From the NCBI RefSeq assembly GCF_003627815.1, contig NZ_CP032698.1, positions 5,270,001 to 5,334,000 on the forward strand: a stretch of DNA of 64,000 nucleotides, written 5' to 3'. The DNA comes from Streptomyces hundungensis. Its GTDB lineage: Bacteria; Actinomycetota; Actinomycetes; Streptomycetales; Streptomycetaceae. Under the pieces are notes generated by a model that was not told where the DNA came from, made no database searches, and saw nothing but the letters and a program-made list of their open reading frames with translations. Position 1 is the first letter of the stretch, and every line of letters starts with the position of its first letter. The position numbers were made by a program, and so were the translations under genes. This document shows, piece after piece, positions 8,509 through 19,241 of the stretch.

Positions 8509-10203
8509 GTGCGGCCGGTAGGCAGCAAGTACCTGCTCGAGGAGCCGCTCGGACGCGGCGCCACGGGCACCGTCTGGCGAGCCCGCCAGAGAGAGACCGC
8601 AGGCGCCGAGGCATCCGTGGCGGGCCAGCCGGGCGAAACCGTGGCGATCAAGGTCCTCAAGGAGGAGCTCGCCGGCGACGCGGACGTGGTGATGCGCTTC
8701 CTGCGCGAACGCTCCGTACTGCTGCGGCTGCGTCACGCCAACATCGTGCGCACCCGCGACCTGGTCGTCGAGGGCGACCTCCTGGCTCTGGTCATGGACC
8801 TGATCGACGGTCCCGATCTGCACCGCTACCTCCGCGAGAACGGCCCGCTCACCCCGGTCGCCGCCGCCCTGCTCACCGCGCAGATCGCCGACGCGCTGGC
8901 CGCCAGCCACGCCGACGGCGTCGTCCACCGCGATCTGAAGCCCGCCAACGTCCTCCTGGACGAACGCGACGGCGCGATGCACCCGATGCTCACCGACTTC
9001 GGCATCGCCCGCCTCGCCGACTCCCCGGGCCTGACCCGTACGCACGAGTTCGTGGGCACGCCCGCCTATGTCGCGCCGGAGTCCGCCGAGGGCCGCCCGC
9101 AGACCTCCGCCGTGGACATCTACGGCGCCGGAATCCTGCTGTACGAGCTCGTCACGGGCCGCCCGCCGTTCGCGGGCGGCACCGCGCTCGAAGTGCTGCA
9201 CCGCCACCTCAGCGAGGAACCGCGCCGGCCCACCACCGTCCCGGCCCCGCTGTGGACGGTCATCGAGCGCTGCCTCAGCAAGGACCCCGACCGTCGGCCC
9301 AGCGCCGTGAACCTGGCGCGCGGGCTGCGCGTCGTCGCCTCCGGCATCGGTGTGCACTCCACCCCCGCCCAGGTCGAGGCGGCCGACGGCGTGGGCGCGC
9401 TGCTCGCCCCCGATCCCGCGCCCGCCCCGGTGCCGGACGCGCCGGGCGCCGCCGACCCGACCCAGGTCCTGCCCACCAACGCCGGCTCGTACGACCCGTC
9501 GGCGCGCACCTCGGTCCTGCCGCAGACGGGAAGTGCCCCCACCGCCGACCCGACGGCCGTCCTGCCGCCGGTACCGCCGACCGGCCCGCAGGAGCCGCAC
9601 CCCTGGCAGTCCCAGCTCCAGGCGGCCCGCGACCGCAACGAGCAGACCCAGGTCGGCTATCTGTCCCCCGAGCAGGACCCGCTGCGCCGCCGCCCGCACC
9701 GCCAGCAGCAGCCCCCGCAGGGTTACGGCCAGCAGCCTCCGCAGGGCTATGGCCAGCAGGGCCAGCAGCCCTCGCAGGGCTACGGGCAGCAGGGTCGGCC
9801 CGCGCAGGGGTACGACGGCCGGCGCCCGTCGCAGGGGCAGCCGCCCCAGCCGCAGCGGTACGCCCCGCCGCCGCAGCCCTACCAGCAACAGCAGCGGCAA
9901 CAGCAGCAGTACACGCCGCCGCAGCCCCCGCCCCAGCAGCCGCAGGCACCGGCGCGCGAGCCGAGTGAGCCCCGCGAGCCGCGCAGGCGCAGCCCGAACC
10001 GGATGCGGATCCCGGGTCTGGGCTGTCTCAAGGGGTGCCTGTTCACGATCGTGCTGCTCATCGTCGCGGGCTGGCTGATCTGGGAGCTCACCCCGCTCCA
10101 GGACTGGGTCGCCCAGGGCAAGGGCTACTGGCAGGCCATCGGTGACGGGATTTCGACGGTATCCGGCTGGATCAAGAGCATCGGCGATTCCGGAAACCCG
10201 TAA
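8509..10203 (+). CDS. pkaA: Membrane-anchored Ser/Thr protein kinase PkaA
   Basis: A 564-residue Hanks-type kinase. The glycine loop is GRGATGTVW (15-23), the ATP-anchoring Lys is K48 in VAIKVL, the catalytic loop is HRDLKPANV (140-148), the metal-binding motif is DFG (163-165), and APE lies at 189-191. An insertion of about 17 residues separates the glycine loop from K48. After the kinase domain comes a Pro/Gln/Gly/Tyr-rich linker with repeated QGYGQQ, then one membrane segment (about 507-530) and a short outside tail of 34 residues without PASTA repeats. The GTG start has GGGAG 8 bases upstream; a nearby ATG at 8504 runs straight into a stop. The name follows the conserved pair of kinase genes before prfB in S. 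coelicolor (pkaA and pkaB), recalled from the literature. Confidence 0.92.
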   Translation: MRPVGSKYLLEEPLGRGATGTVWRARQRETAGAEASVAGQPGETVAIKVLKEELAGDADVVMRFLRERSVLLRLRHANIVRTRDLVVEGDLLALVMDLIDGPDLHRYLRENGPLTPVAAALLTAQIADALAASHADGVVHRDLKPANVLLDERDGAMHPMLTDFGIARLADSPGLTRTHEFVGTPAYVAPESAEGRPQTSAVDIYGAGILLYELVTGRPPFAGGTALEVLHRHLSEEPRRPTTVPAPLWTVIERCLSKDPDRRPSAVNLARGLRVVASGIGVHSTPAQVEAADGVGALLAPDPAPAPVPDAPGAADPTQVLPTNAGSYDPSARTSVLPQTGSAPTADPTAVLPPVPPTGPQEPHPWQSQLQAARDRNEQTQVGYLSPEQDPLRRRPHRQQQPPQGYGQQPPQGYGQQGQQPSQGYGQQGRPAQGYDGRRPSQGQPPQPQRYAPPPQPYQQQQRQQQQYTPPQPPPQQPQAPAREPSEPREPRRRSPNRMRIPGLGCLKGCLFTIVLLIVAGWLIWELTPLQDWVAQGKGYWQAIGDGISTVSGWIKSIGDSGNP

Positions 10204-10356
10204 AAGACAGCGGACGAACGGGCGCCGCCCGGGCGGTCCGGGACGCGACTTCATGGATTTGTCGACTTCCAGAGGGTGATTTCGGCGCCAGAAGTGAAGG
10301 TTGGCGTCCCGGCCGCGTAGCCTCAGCGTGCACAGCCAGCCGCTGAGGGAGCAGTC

Positions 10357-11601
<1,245 letters not shown>

Positions 11602-11708
11602 GGCCGCCCCCCCGCGTCCCGGACAAGATCCGCCGGGCAGGGCCCTGGGGCCGCCCGGGATCCGATGGCCCGGGGAACGCCGGAGCGCGGAGCCGTTACG
11701 CTGGACCC

Positions 11709-12815
11709 GTGGCAGTCGTCGATGTATCCGAAGAGCTGAAGTCCCTTTCCTCGACCATGGGGTCGATCGAGGCCGTCCTGGACCTCGACACGATGCGGGC
11801 GGACATCGCCGTGCTCGAGGAGCAGGCGGCCGCCCCGTCCCTGTGGGACGATCCGGAGGCGGCGCAGAAGATCACCAGCAAGCTTTCGCACCTCCAGGCC
11901 GAGCTCCGCAAGACCGAGGCGCTGCGCTCCCGCATCGACGACGTCGCGGTGCTCTTCGAGCTCGCCGAGGAGATGGACGACGCGGACACCCGCGCCGAGG
12001 CGGAGACCGAGCTGGAGTCCGTGCGCAAGGCGCTGGACGAGATGGAGGTCCGTACCCTCCTGTCCGGCGAGTACGACTCCCGTGAGGCGCTGGTCAACAT
12101 CCGCGCCGAGGCCGGTGGCGTCGACGCCTCCGACTTCGCCGAGCGCCTCCAGCGCATGTATCTGCGCTGGGCCGAGCGGCACGGCTACAAGACCGAGGTG
12201 TACGAGACCTCGTACGCGGAAGAGGCCGGCATCAAGTCGACCACCTTCGTGGTCAACGCGCCCTACGCCTACGGCACGCTCTCCGTGGAGCAGGGCACGC
12301 ACCGCCTGGTCCGCATCTCCCCCTTCGACAACCAGGGGCGCCGCCAGACGTCCTTCGCCGGTGTCGAGGTACTGCCGGTCGTCGAGCAGTCCGACCACGT
12401 CGAGATCGACGAGTCCGAGCTGCGCATCGACGTGTACCGCGCGTCGGGTCCCGGTGGTCAGGGTGTCAACACCACGGACTCCGCGGTCCGCATCACGCAC
12501 ATCCCGACCAACATCGTGGTGTCCTGCCAGAACGAGCGCTCCCAGATCCAGAACAAGGCGAGCGCCATGAACGTCCTCCAGGCCAAGCTCCTCGAGCGTC
12601 GCCGCCAGGAGGAGCAGGCGCTGATGGACTCCCTCAAGGGGGACGGCGGCAACTCCTGGGGCAACCAGATGCGTTCGTACGTCCTGCACCCGTACCAGAT
12701 GGTCAAGGATCTGCGTACCGAGTTCGAGGTGGGTAATCCTCAGGCGGTGCTCGACGGGGAGATCGACGGGTTTCTGGAGGCCGGCATCCGCTGGCGCAAG
12801 CAACAGGAAAAGTAG
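11709..12815 (+). CDS. prfB: Peptide chain release factor 2
   Basis: A 368-residue class I release factor that terminates translation at UGA and UAA. The anticodon-mimic tripeptide is SPF (204-206), which marks it as RF2, and the peptidyl-hydrolysis motif is GGQ (249-251). No programmed frameshift of the E. coli type is present: the frame is open from the GTG. The hexamer TACGCT ends 6 bases before the GTG and no Shine-Dalgarno is visible, so the transcript may be leaderless. The gene sits 107 bases after pkaB and is followed by a block of intergenic repeats. Confidence 0.96.
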   Translation: MAVVDVSEELKSLSSTMGSIEAVLDLDTMRADIAVLEEQAAAPSLWDDPEAAQKITSKLSHLQAELRKTEALRSRIDDVAVLFELAEEMDDADTRAEAETELESVRKALDEMEVRTLLSGEYDSREALVNIRAEAGGVDASDFAERLQRMYLRWAERHGYKTEVYETSYAEEAGIKSTTFVVNAPYAYGTLSVEQGTHRLVRISPFDNQGRRQTSFAGVEVLPVVEQSDHVEIDESELRIDVYRASGPGGQGVNTTDSAVRITHIPTNIVVSCQNERSQIQNKASAMNVLQAKLLERRRQEEQALMDSLKGDGGNSWGNQMRSYVLHPYQMVKDLRTEFEVGNPQAVLDGEIDGFLEAGIRWRKQQEK

Positions 12816-12837
12816 CCCCCCTTTTCACCCGGCCCCG

Positions 12838-13165
12838 CACCGAGCAGTTAAGGGGCGCGGGGAACTGCGCGCCCAGCCACGCACGGTCCGCAGCCAAAGG
12901 CCCTGGGGCTCCGCCCCAGACCCCGTTCGCGCCTGAAGGCCGCTCGTCCTCAATCGCCGGACGGGCTGAAGGTGCCCCCGCACCGCGTAGTTGGGGGCGC
13001 GGGGAACTGCGCGAGAAGCGGGCACGGTCCGCAGCCAAAGACCCCTGGGGCTCCGCCCCAGACCCCGTTCGCGCCTAAAGGGCGCTCGTCCTCAATCGCC
13101 GGACGGGCTGAGGTGCTGGCCAGCATCGAGCAGCTAGGGGCGCGGGGAACTGCGCGACCAGCCCC
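12838..13165. repeat. Composite intergenic repeat, block 1
   Basis: Alternating copies of three modules. Module C, GGGGCGCGGGGAACTGCGCG, is at 12852-12871, 12994-13013 and 13137-13156. Module A, the hairpin CTGGGGCTCCGCCCCAG, occurs near 12903 and 13045. Module B, GCTCGTCC followed by CAATCGCCGGACGGGCTGA, is near 12942-12968 and 13084-13110. Spacing between repeats of a module is about 142 bases, showing that the composite unit has been duplicated. The same modules occur in blocks at 36.8, 43.0 and 56.2 kb. Confidence 0.9.
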
Positions 13166-13349
13166 GCCGGTCCGCGGCCGAACCGCGAGGCATCCCGCCC
13201 CCCCGGGCCCCCCAATTCGCTCGCGCAAGCCGCAGATTGAGCGACTCGCCGCTTTGTCGACATCGGAACTTCCCCCGGGAGCGCGCCAGTTCGGGTCTTC
13301 TGTCACAGTCGTATTCCCGTACGCCCGGCAACTACCCCGATATCGGACA

Positions 13350-13361
13350 TTGCGTACGCAA
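13350..13361. promoter_or_regulatory. Perfect palindrome upstream of the LAATG protein gene
   Basis: TTGCGTACGCAA is a perfect 12-base palindrome, 5 bases before a TTGACG that could be a -35 element, about 150 bases upstream of the surface-protein gene. The interval 13166-13514 is otherwise lower in GC and free of genes. The site could be an operator, but there is no direct evidence. Confidence 0.3.
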
Positions 13362-13514
13362 CGACCTTGACGCCGTCTCTGAAACTGGCAAAGCTAACGC
13401 GCGGCATGCGTATGTACGGGGCGCGTGTGACAGGGGAGGGGTTTCGACGTCTCCCCGTGTTGCCGCCCCGGGCGCTGCTCCATGACGAGATCAGCTACTG
13501 GGGGTAGCAGGCTA

Positions 13515-14441
13515 ATGAGCAAGAACACGCGGGTCCGCGTCGCGCGGATAGCCGCCGGTGCGGTGATTGCCGCCGGCGCGTCCCTGACCGCCGCGGGTGC
13601 GGCCCAGGCCACCGGCTTCGACGCCAATGAGAACAAGACCAACACGGTCCTCGACGACCCCTGCGTCCCGGGTGCGCCGCTGTGCGACACCACGGGCGGG
13701 CAGACGACCGGCTCGACCACCGACGGTACGACCGGTTCGACGACGTCGGCCGGTACCACTGGTTCGACCACCTCGGCCGGCACCACCGGTTCCACCACCG
13801 ACGGTACGACGGGCTCGACCACGTCCTCCGGTACCACTGGTTCGACCACCTCGGCCGGTACCACTGGTTCCACCACCTCGGCCGGTACGACCGGTTCGAC
13901 GACGTCGGCCGGTACCACCGGTTCCACCACGTCGGCCGGCACGACCGGTTCCACCACCTCGGCCGGTACGACCGGTTCGACGACGTCGGCCGGTACCACC
14001 GGTTCGACCACGTCCGCCGGCACGACCGGTTCCACCACCTCGGCCGGTACGACGGGCTCGACCACGTCCTCCGGCACGACCGGTTCGACCACCTCGGCCG
14101 GTACGACGGGCTCGACCACGTCCTCCGGCACCACCGGTTCCACCACGTCCTCGGGTTCCACGGGCACCTCCGGCACCACCGGCTCGACGGGCACCACCGG
14201 CAGCACCGGTTCCACGGGCTCCACCGGCACCACGGGGTCGACCGGCACCACCGGCAACACCGGCACCGCCCCCGACGCGGTCGGCTCGCAGCCGGTCGAG
14301 CAGGGGCAGCAGAAGGAGGAGCTCGCCGCCACCGGTGCGGGCGGGACCACCTTCCTGCTGATCGGCGCCGCGACCATGATCGCGGGCGGCGTGGGCTTCC
14401 GCCTCATGCCGCGTCTGGTCAACGGTCGTAACGTCGCGTAA
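13515..14441 (+). CDS. LAATG-anchored surface protein with Thr/Ser/Gly tandem repeats
   Basis: A 308-residue exported protein. A signal peptide ends near AAQA (about residue 32). The middle has about 17 near-identical units of TTGSTTSAG (27 bases each, with DG or SG variants) followed by shorter TGSTG repeats. The C-terminus reads [10 protein letters not shown], then a hydrophobic segment and a basic tail with RLMPRL. LAxTG is the class E sortase signal typical of Streptomyces, so the protein is probably linked to peptidoglycan, with a flexible and possibly glycosylated stalk. Only two Cys (near residue 56, PCVPGAPLC) lie in the mature part. The stalk carries no recognisable globular domain, so its function is unknown. 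The DNA repeats leave two other frames open as well; this frame has the signal peptide and sorting signal. Confidence 0.85.
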   Translation: MSKNTRVRVARIAAGAVIAAGASLTAAGAAQATGFDANENKTNTVLDDPCVPGAPLCDTTGGQTTGSTTDGTTGSTTSAGTTGSTTSAGTTGSTTDGTTGSTTSSGTTGSTTSAGTTGSTTSAGTTGSTTSAGTTGSTTSAGTTGSTTSAGTTGSTTSAGTTGSTTSAGTTGSTTSAGTTGSTTSSGTTGSTTSAGTTGSTTSSGTTGSTTSSGSTGTSGTTGSTGTTGSTGSTGSTGTTGSTGTTGNTGTAPDAVGSQPVEQGQQKEELAATGAGGTTFLLIGAATMIAGGVGFRLMPRLVNGRNVA

Positions 14442-14470
14442 GCGATAGCGGCCACACGCAAGCCACACGC

Positions 14471-14510
14471 AAGAGGGCCCCGGGTGCGATCACGCACCCG
14501 GGGCCCTCTT
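14471..14510. terminator. Bidirectional terminator hairpin
   Basis: Perfect 18-base arms (14471-14488 and 14493-14510) around a 4-base loop, starting AAGAGGGCCCC and ending GGGGCCCTCTT. It lies between two convergent genes, the surface protein on plus and a small zinc-ribbon protein on minus, so it probably ends both transcripts. Confidence 0.85.
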
Positions 14511-14560
14511 CGTATACGGCGTACGGCGCACCCGGCGTACCCGGGTGTACGGACCGTCGC

Positions 14561-14752
14561 TCAGGCGGTCTGGTGGGCCAGCAGAGCCAGCGCTCCCACC
14601 AGCACGATCAGCAGGGTGACCAGCGCCGCGGGGCTCAGAGCCCCCCACTGGTTCTCCTGCTGGAGGCGTTCCCGATTCGCCCGGCAGACGCGACAGCGGC
14701 CCTCGCTCACGGGCGCCGCGCAGTTGGCGCACACCAATCTGTCATAGGTCAT
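14561..14752 (-). CDS. Small zinc-ribbon membrane protein
   Basis: A 63-residue protein. It begins MTYDRLVCANCAAP and has a second CRVC pair, giving a C-x2-C...C-x2-C zinc-ribbon pattern. It ends in one hydrophobic segment (LVTLLIVLVGALALLAH). The ATG was chosen because GGAGGAGGAG sits just upstream; a longer frame would add basic residues only. It is divergent from ftsE with 265 bases between. No function can be assigned. Confidence 0.75.
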   Translation of the reverse strand: MTYDRLVCANCAAPVSEGRCRVCRANRERLQQENQWGALSPAALVTLLIVLVGALALLAHQTA

Positions 14753-14988
14753 GCGCTCTCCTCCTCCCGCGCGGCGGAGCCGGCGCATACAGCGTTCAAA
14801 CCGCTATCTCTCCGCTCAACGCTCAGGGAAACGCAACCGTTCCCCCTACCACTGTGCCAGCTCCCGCGCGTTTCGGCGCGCCCCGCCTGATTCATCCCGG
14901 TCCCACCCGCGCAACCCAAGGGACATAAGGGGCATCCCCGGACGTGGCCTGCGCGGGCTCCTCCGGTTCGCGTAAGGTCACGCACACC

Positions 14989-14994
14989 TATACT
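14989..14994 (+). promoter_or_regulatory. Candidate promoter of ftsE
   Basis: TATACT is a near-consensus -10 hexamer, with TTCGCG as a weak -35 at 14967-14972 (16-base spacer). Transcription would start near 15001, leaving a leader of under 20 bases before the ftsE GTG, where no Shine-Dalgarno is seen. Confidence 0.5.
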
Positions 14995-15017
14995 CCCGGC
15001 CGACCCGTGGTGCACCC

Positions 15018-15707
15018 GTGATCCGTTTCGACAATGTCTCCAAGACCTATCCCAAGCAGAACCGACCAGCCCTGCGGGAAGTCTCCCTCGACATCGAGAA
15101 GGGGGAGTTCGTCTTCCTCGTCGGCTCGTCCGGATCCGGCAAGTCGACCTTTCTGCGACTGATCCTGCGTGAAGAGCGCGCCAGCCATGGGCAGGTGCAC
15201 GTACTCGGCAAGGACCTGGCCCGGCTCTCCAACTGGAAGGTGCCGCACATGCGGCGCCAACTGGGCACGGTCTTCCAGGACTTCAGGCTGCTGCCCAACA
15301 AGACCGTCGCGGAGAACGTCGCGTTCGCCCAGGAGGTCATCGGCAAGCCGCGCGGCGAGATCCGCAAGGCGGTGCCGCAGGTGCTCGACCTCGTCGGGCT
15401 CGGCGGCAAGGAGGACCGCAGGCCCGGTGAGCTCTCCGGTGGTGAACAGCAGCGCGTGGCCATCGCCCGCGCCTTCGTCAACCGGCCCATGCTGCTCATC
15501 GCGGACGAGCCGACCGGCAACCTCGACCCGCAGACCTCCGTCGGCATCATGAAGCTGCTCGACCGGATCAACCGGACCGGCACCACCGTCGTCATGGCGA
15601 CCCACGACCAGAACATCGTCGACCAGATGCGCAAGCGCGTCATCGAGCTGGAGTCCGGCCGTCTCGTACGAGACCAGGCGCGCGGCGTCTACGGCTACCA
15701 GCACTGA
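15018..15707 (+). CDS. ftsE: Cell division ATP-binding protein FtsE
   Basis: A 229-residue ABC ATPase that works with FtsX to control peptidoglycan hydrolases at division. Walker A is GSSGSGKST (36-44), the ABC signature is LSGGEQQ (139-145), and Walker B is LLIADEP (159-165), followed by the switch histidine in MATHD. The GTG start lies close to a TATACT promoter. ftsX follows 46 bases later. Confidence 0.97.
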   Translation: MIRFDNVSKTYPKQNRPALREVSLDIEKGEFVFLVGSSGSGKSTFLRLILREERASHGQVHVLGKDLARLSNWKVPHMRRQLGTVFQDFRLLPNKTVAENVAFAQEVIGKPRGEIRKAVPQVLDLVGLGGKEDRRPGELSGGEQQRVAIARAFVNRPMLLIADEPTGNLDPQTSVGIMKLLDRINRTGTTVVMATHDQNIVDQMRKRVIELESGRLVRDQARGVYGYQH

Positions 15708-15753
15708 GCGCCGTAGAGCACTCGTCGAGCACTGAAAGGCTGAAATCGTCGCC

Positions 15754-16671
15754 ATGCGCGCCCAGTTCGTTCTCTCGGAGATCGGGGTCGGTCTCCGTCG
15801 CAACCTGACGATGACGATCGCCGTCGTCGTCTCCGTCGCCCTTTCGCTGGCCCTGTTCGGCGGTTCGCTGCTGATGCGGGACCAGGTCAACAACATGAAG
15901 GGGTACTGGTACGACAAGGTCAACGTCTCCATCTTCCTCTGCAACAAGGCGGACGCCGAGAGCGTCGCCAAGTGCGCCAAGGGCGCGGTGACGGCGCAGC
16001 AGAAGAAGGACATCGAGGCCGACCTCAAGAAGCTGGACGTCGTCCAGACCGTGTCGTACGAGTCGGCCGACGACGCGTTCAAGCACTACAAGGAGCAGTT
16101 CGGCGGCTCCCCGATGGCCGGTTCGATCACGCCGGACCAGATGCAGGAGTCCTTCCGGGTCAAGCTCAAGGACCCGGAGAAGTTCAGCGTGGTGGCGACC
16201 GCCTTCGCGGGCCGCGACGGCGTCCAGTCCGTGCAGGACCAGAAGGGCATCCTGGAGAACCTGTTCGGGCTGCTCAACGGCATGAACGTGGCGGCCATGC
16301 TGGTCATGTTCGTGATGCTGATCGTGGCGCTGATGCTGATCGTCAACACCGTGCGCGTCTCCGCCTTCAGCAGACGGCGCGAGACCGGGATCATGCGCCT
16401 GGTGGGTGCCTCCAGCTTCTACATCCAGGCGCCGTTCATCATGGAGGCCGCGTTCGCCGGGCTCCTCGGCGGTGTGGCCGCCGCGGGCATGCTCATCGTC
16501 GGCCGCTACTTCATGATCGACCACGGGCTCGACCTGGCGCACAAGTTGAACCTCATCAACTTCATCGGCTGGGACGCGGTCCTCGCCAAGCTGCCGCTGG
16601 TGCTCGCGGCCAGCGTCCTGATGCCCGCGCTCGCGGCCTTCTTCGCGCTGCGCAAGTACCTCAAGGTCTGA
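15754..16671 (+). CDS. ftsX: Cell division protein FtsX
   Basis: A 305-residue membrane protein with the FtsX layout: a short cytoplasmic N-terminus, one membrane segment (about 20-45), a large extracellular loop (about 46-175, with two Cys at CNKADAESVAKC) and three further segments. The loop normally activates a cell-wall hydrolase, and the two Cys may form a disulfide. It follows ftsE on the same strand and ends shortly before a terminator hairpin. Confidence 0.96.
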   Translation: MRAQFVLSEIGVGLRRNLTMTIAVVVSVALSLALFGGSLLMRDQVNNMKGYWYDKVNVSIFLCNKADAESVAKCAKGAVTAQQKKDIEADLKKLDVVQTVSYESADDAFKHYKEQFGGSPMAGSITPDQMQESFRVKLKDPEKFSVVATAFAGRDGVQSVQDQKGILENLFGLLNGMNVAAMLVMFVMLIVALMLIVNTVRVSAFSRRRETGIMRLVGASSFYIQAPFIMEAAFAGLLGGVAAAGMLIVGRYFMIDHGLDLAHKLNLINFIGWDAVLAKLPLVLAASVLMPALAAFFALRKYLKV

Positions 16672-16717
16672 CCCGCGCCACCCCGAACTCCCCACCCCGC
16701 GTGTGACATGCGCCCCG

Positions 16718-16749
16718 GGCGCCGTAGGAGCAACAGCCCCTACGGCGCC
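16718..16749 (+). terminator. Terminator after ftsEX
   Basis: Arms GGCGCCGTAGG (16718-16728) and CCTACGGCGCC (16739-16749) are perfect, with a 10-base loop, followed by TTCTCGTT. It separates ftsEX from the S41 protease gene. Confidence 0.8.
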
Positions 16750-16774
16750 TTCTCGTTGTCCTAGACTCGGCGCC

Positions 16775-17974
16775 ATGTCGGGTCCGGACCTCTGTCCCAG
16801 GCCCCGCGGGCTGCGCCGCGGGGCGGCTCTGACATTGGTGTTCGCGAGCGTCCTGGTGACCGCGGCCGCCACCAACTGTCTGCCGCGCGCCGAGCCGCAC
16901 CCCGCCACGCCGGCGGCAGGACCGGCGGCGGCCGCCGCCCTCGACCCGCGCGAGGGCCACACCACCCGCGGCGGCGACCGCACCGCCGACGAGGTGCGGC
17001 GCGCGGCCGCCGAGGCCCAGGCCGACGGAGAGTCCGCCACCCGGGCCGCCGAGGAGGTCGTCGGCCGCAGCGGGGACCGCTGGGGAGCGGTGTACGACAA
17101 GGCGGAGTACGAGCAGTACGCGGACGCCCTGGAGGGCCGCTACACCGGTGTCGGCCTGTGGGTGGCCCGCGCGGCCGGCGGCCACATCCAGGTGACCCGG
17201 GTGCAGCCCGGCGGTCCCGCCGCCCGGGCCGGAGTGCGCGCCGGCGACGTGCTGCGCACCATCGACGGCTGGTCCGCCGACGGGAAGCCGGTCACCGACG
17301 TGGTCGCGCGGCTGCGCGGCGACGCGGCCGGCAGCAAGGTCGCCATCGGCCTCGGGCGGGGCCCGCTCACCTGGACCCGCACGCTGGACCGGGCGGTCCT
17401 CGGCACCGAGGACGTGGCCGTCGAGAACCTCTCCGACACGGTCGTGATGATCCGGGTGACGGCCTTCACCAAGGGCTCGGGCGAGCGGGTGCGCGCCGCG
17501 GTGCGCCGGGCCCCGGCGGGCGCCGGGATCCTGCTCGACCTGCGGGGCAACAGCGGCGGCCTGGTCGCCGAGGCCGTCACCGCGGCCTCCGCCTTCCTGC
17601 CCGGCGGCCTGGTCGCCACGTACGACGTGCACGGCAAGCAGCGCGCGCTGTACGCGAGCGGCGGCGGGGACGCCGCGCGGCCCCTGGTGGTGGTGATCGA
17701 CGGCGGCACCATGAGCGCCGCCGAGCTCCTGACCGGCGCGCTCCAGGACCGGGGCCGCGCGGTCACCGTGGGCTCGCGCACCTTCGGCAAGGGCTCGGTC
17801 CAGATGCCCACCGGCCTGGTCGGCGGCTCGGTCGCCGAGCTGACCGTGGGCCACTACCGCACCCCCTCGGGCCACGGGCTCGACGGCAAGGGCATCACCC
17901 CCGACCTGCCGGTCACCGAGCACCCCCTGGAGCACGCCAGGACCGTCCTGAGCGGACTGGGCGGCACGTCGTAA
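16775..17974 (+). CDS. S41 carboxy-terminal processing protease with PDZ domain
   Basis: A 399-residue secreted or membrane-tethered protease. A hydrophobic signal segment spans about 16-33. A PDZ domain lies at about 118-200 (GVGLWV...GDVLRTIDG). The S41 catalytic core follows, with [10 protein letters not shown] (Ser314) and FGKGSVQ (Lys339) forming the Ser-Lys dyad. The hexamer TAGACT ends 7 bases before the ATG and no ribosome site is seen, suggesting a leaderless transcript. Its place directly after ftsEX is conserved in Streptomyces as I recall, which hints at a cell-wall or division-related substrate; that is inference. Confidence 0.92.
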   Translation: MSGPDLCPRPRGLRRGAALTLVFASVLVTAAATNCLPRAEPHPATPAAGPAAAAALDPREGHTTRGGDRTADEVRRAAAEAQADGESATRAAEEVVGRSGDRWGAVYDKAEYEQYADALEGRYTGVGLWVARAAGGHIQVTRVQPGGPAARAGVRAGDVLRTIDGWSADGKPVTDVVARLRGDAAGSKVAIGLGRGPLTWTRTLDRAVLGTEDVAVENLSDTVVMIRVTAFTKGSGERVRAAVRRAPAGAGILLDLRGNSGGLVAEAVTAASAFLPGGLVATYDVHGKQRALYASGGGDAARPLVVVIDGGTMSAAELLTGALQDRGRAVTVGSRTFGKGSVQMPTGLVGGSVAELTVGHYRTPSGHGLDGKGITPDLPVTEHPLEHARTVLSGLGGTS

Positions 17975-18008
17975 ACCGCTTGCGCCGAGGTGCGAAAATG
18001 GCCGCACT

Positions 18009-18536
18009 ATGGCTAAGAACACGGGCAAGGACAAAGAGAAGGACAGCAAGCGCAAGCTGGTCGCGCAGAACAAGAAGGCACGGCACGACTACCTCATCAT
18101 CGACACCTACGAGTGCGGTCTGGTGCTCACCGGCACCGAGGTGAAGTCGCTGCGCCAGGGCCGCGCCTCGCTGGTCGACGGGTTCGTCCAGATCGACGGT
18201 GGCGAGGCCTGGCTGCACAACGTGCACGTACCGGAGTACGCGCAGGGCACCTGGACCAACCACAGCGCCCGGCGCAAGCGAAAGCTGCTGCTGCACCGGA
18301 TGGAGATCAACAAGCTGGAGTCGAAGTCCAGCGAGTCGGGTCACACGATCGTGCCGCTCGCCCTGTACTTCAAGGACGGCCGGGCCAAGATCGAGATCGC
18401 GCTCGCCAAGGGCAAGAAGGAGTACGACAAGCGCCAGACGCTGCGCGAGAAGCAGGACCGCCGCGAGACGGACCGTGCCATCTCGGCGGTCAAGCGCAAG
18501 GAGCGGGCGAGCCTGCGCCAGGCCCGACCGGAATAG
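18009..18536 (+). CDS. smpB: SsrA-binding protein SmpB
   Basis: A 175-residue RNA-binding partner of tmRNA. It shows the family blocks [24 protein letters not shown] and VPEYAQGTW, and a basic tail ([16 protein letters not shown]). It delivers charged tmRNA to stalled ribosomes. The ssrA gene begins about 80 bases downstream. The N-terminus is extended and Lys-rich, as is usual in actinobacteria. Confidence 0.97.
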   Translation: MAKNTGKDKEKDSKRKLVAQNKKARHDYLIIDTYECGLVLTGTEVKSLRQGRASLVDGFVQIDGGEAWLHNVHVPEYAQGTWTNHSARRKRKLLLHRMEINKLESKSSESGHTIVPLALYFKDGRAKIEIALAKGKKEYDKRQTLREKQDRRETDRAISAVKRKERASLRQARPE

Positions 18537-18615
18537 GCTGGCACCCTCGGGCGTTGGTCACGTACGATGGCACTGCACCTCGCGAAGGTGTGGCACCACC
18601 TTGAAAAAACAACAT

Positions 18616-18984
18616 GGGGATGATCGGTTTCGACAGCGGATGTCGAAGCAGGGGAAGCGTGTCGAGGAAGCGGCAATGATCTCGTAAACCATATGTCGCA
18701 AACAATAATCGCCAACACCAAGCGCGATTCCTTCGCCCTCGCTGCCTAAGTAGCGACGCGTGAAGTGTCAGCCCGGGGCTGTTCCCGACCCGGATCCTGG
18801 CATCAGCTAGGGAACTAAACTTCCAAGCCCGGTCACGGGGTTTGGGAGGAAATCAAACAGTGGCTGGGCCCGTCGGCGACTTGTTCGCGTGATTGCCGGG
18901 GCCGAGAAAATCGCAGCGAACTGCACACGGAGAAGCCCTGTTTTTGCACCGTTGGACGCGGGTTCGATTCCCGCCATCTCCACC
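18616..18984 (+). ncRNA. ssrA: Transfer-messenger RNA (tmRNA)
   Basis: The 5' end GGGGATGATCGG pairs with the 3' CATCTCC to form the tRNA-like acceptor stem (one G-U pair). The T-arm is GCGGGTTCGATTCCCGC near the 3' end. CC is encoded but the terminal A is not. The tag frame 18711-18749 encodes ANTKRDSFALAA and a stop, ending in the ALAA degron. It lies just after smpB. The tag is 12 residues, shorter than the Streptomyces tag I remember (ANTKRDSSQQAFALAA). The exact 3' boundary is set by the acceptor pairing. Confidence 0.96.
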
Positions 18985-18986
18985 GT

Positions 18987-19016
18987 CGAGGAAACCCGGA
19001 TTTCCGGGATTCCTCG
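18987..19016 (+). terminator. Terminator after ssrA
   Basis: CGAGGAAACCCGG and CCGGGATTCCTCG form 13-base arms with one mismatch around ATTT, starting 3 bases after the tmRNA 3' end. A second hairpin (GGCCCGG...CCGGGCC then TTTG, 19032-19062) follows. Confidence 0.7.
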
Positions 19017-19168
19017 CCCCATGTGGGCACGGGCCCGGTCGCTTTCGAGTGGCCGGGCCTTTGTCATGCCCGGATGTCCGGACGTCGTAGGCCCGGACGC
19101 CCGGATGCCCGAATGTCGTAGGCCGGGATGCCGGGATGCCGGTGGGGGGCCGGGGGTCAGGCGACCCG

Positions 19169-19216
19169 CCGGCCGGTCAGCATGGCGAGGTCCCGGCCGG
19201 GCAGCATGGCGAGGTC
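19169..19216. repeat. 24-base tandem duplication
   Basis: Two adjacent copies of a 24-base unit beginning CCGGCCGG and containing CAGCATGGCGAGGTC, differing at one base. It lies in the 225 bases between ssrA and the 3' end of the MFS gene, next to looser GCCCGGATG-type repeats (19075-19140). Confidence 0.8.
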
Positions 19217-19241
19217 ATGCTCAAGCGGAAGGGGGCGCCGA

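Noticed and set aside
8114..8614. Extended N-terminus for the FHA/FtsK-like protein
   Set aside because: The extra 167 residues cross the promoter region and the first codons of pkaA, and lack domain features.
13650..14260. Regular 27-base repeats as a CRISPR array
   Set aside because: Repeats are contiguous and coding, without unique spacers; no cas genes are nearby.
13394..14497. 367-codon antisense open frame with Val/Pro repeats opposite the LAATG protein
   Set aside because: It is the complement of the 27-base repeats. The plus frame has a signal peptide and sorting signal, while the antisense frame has neither.
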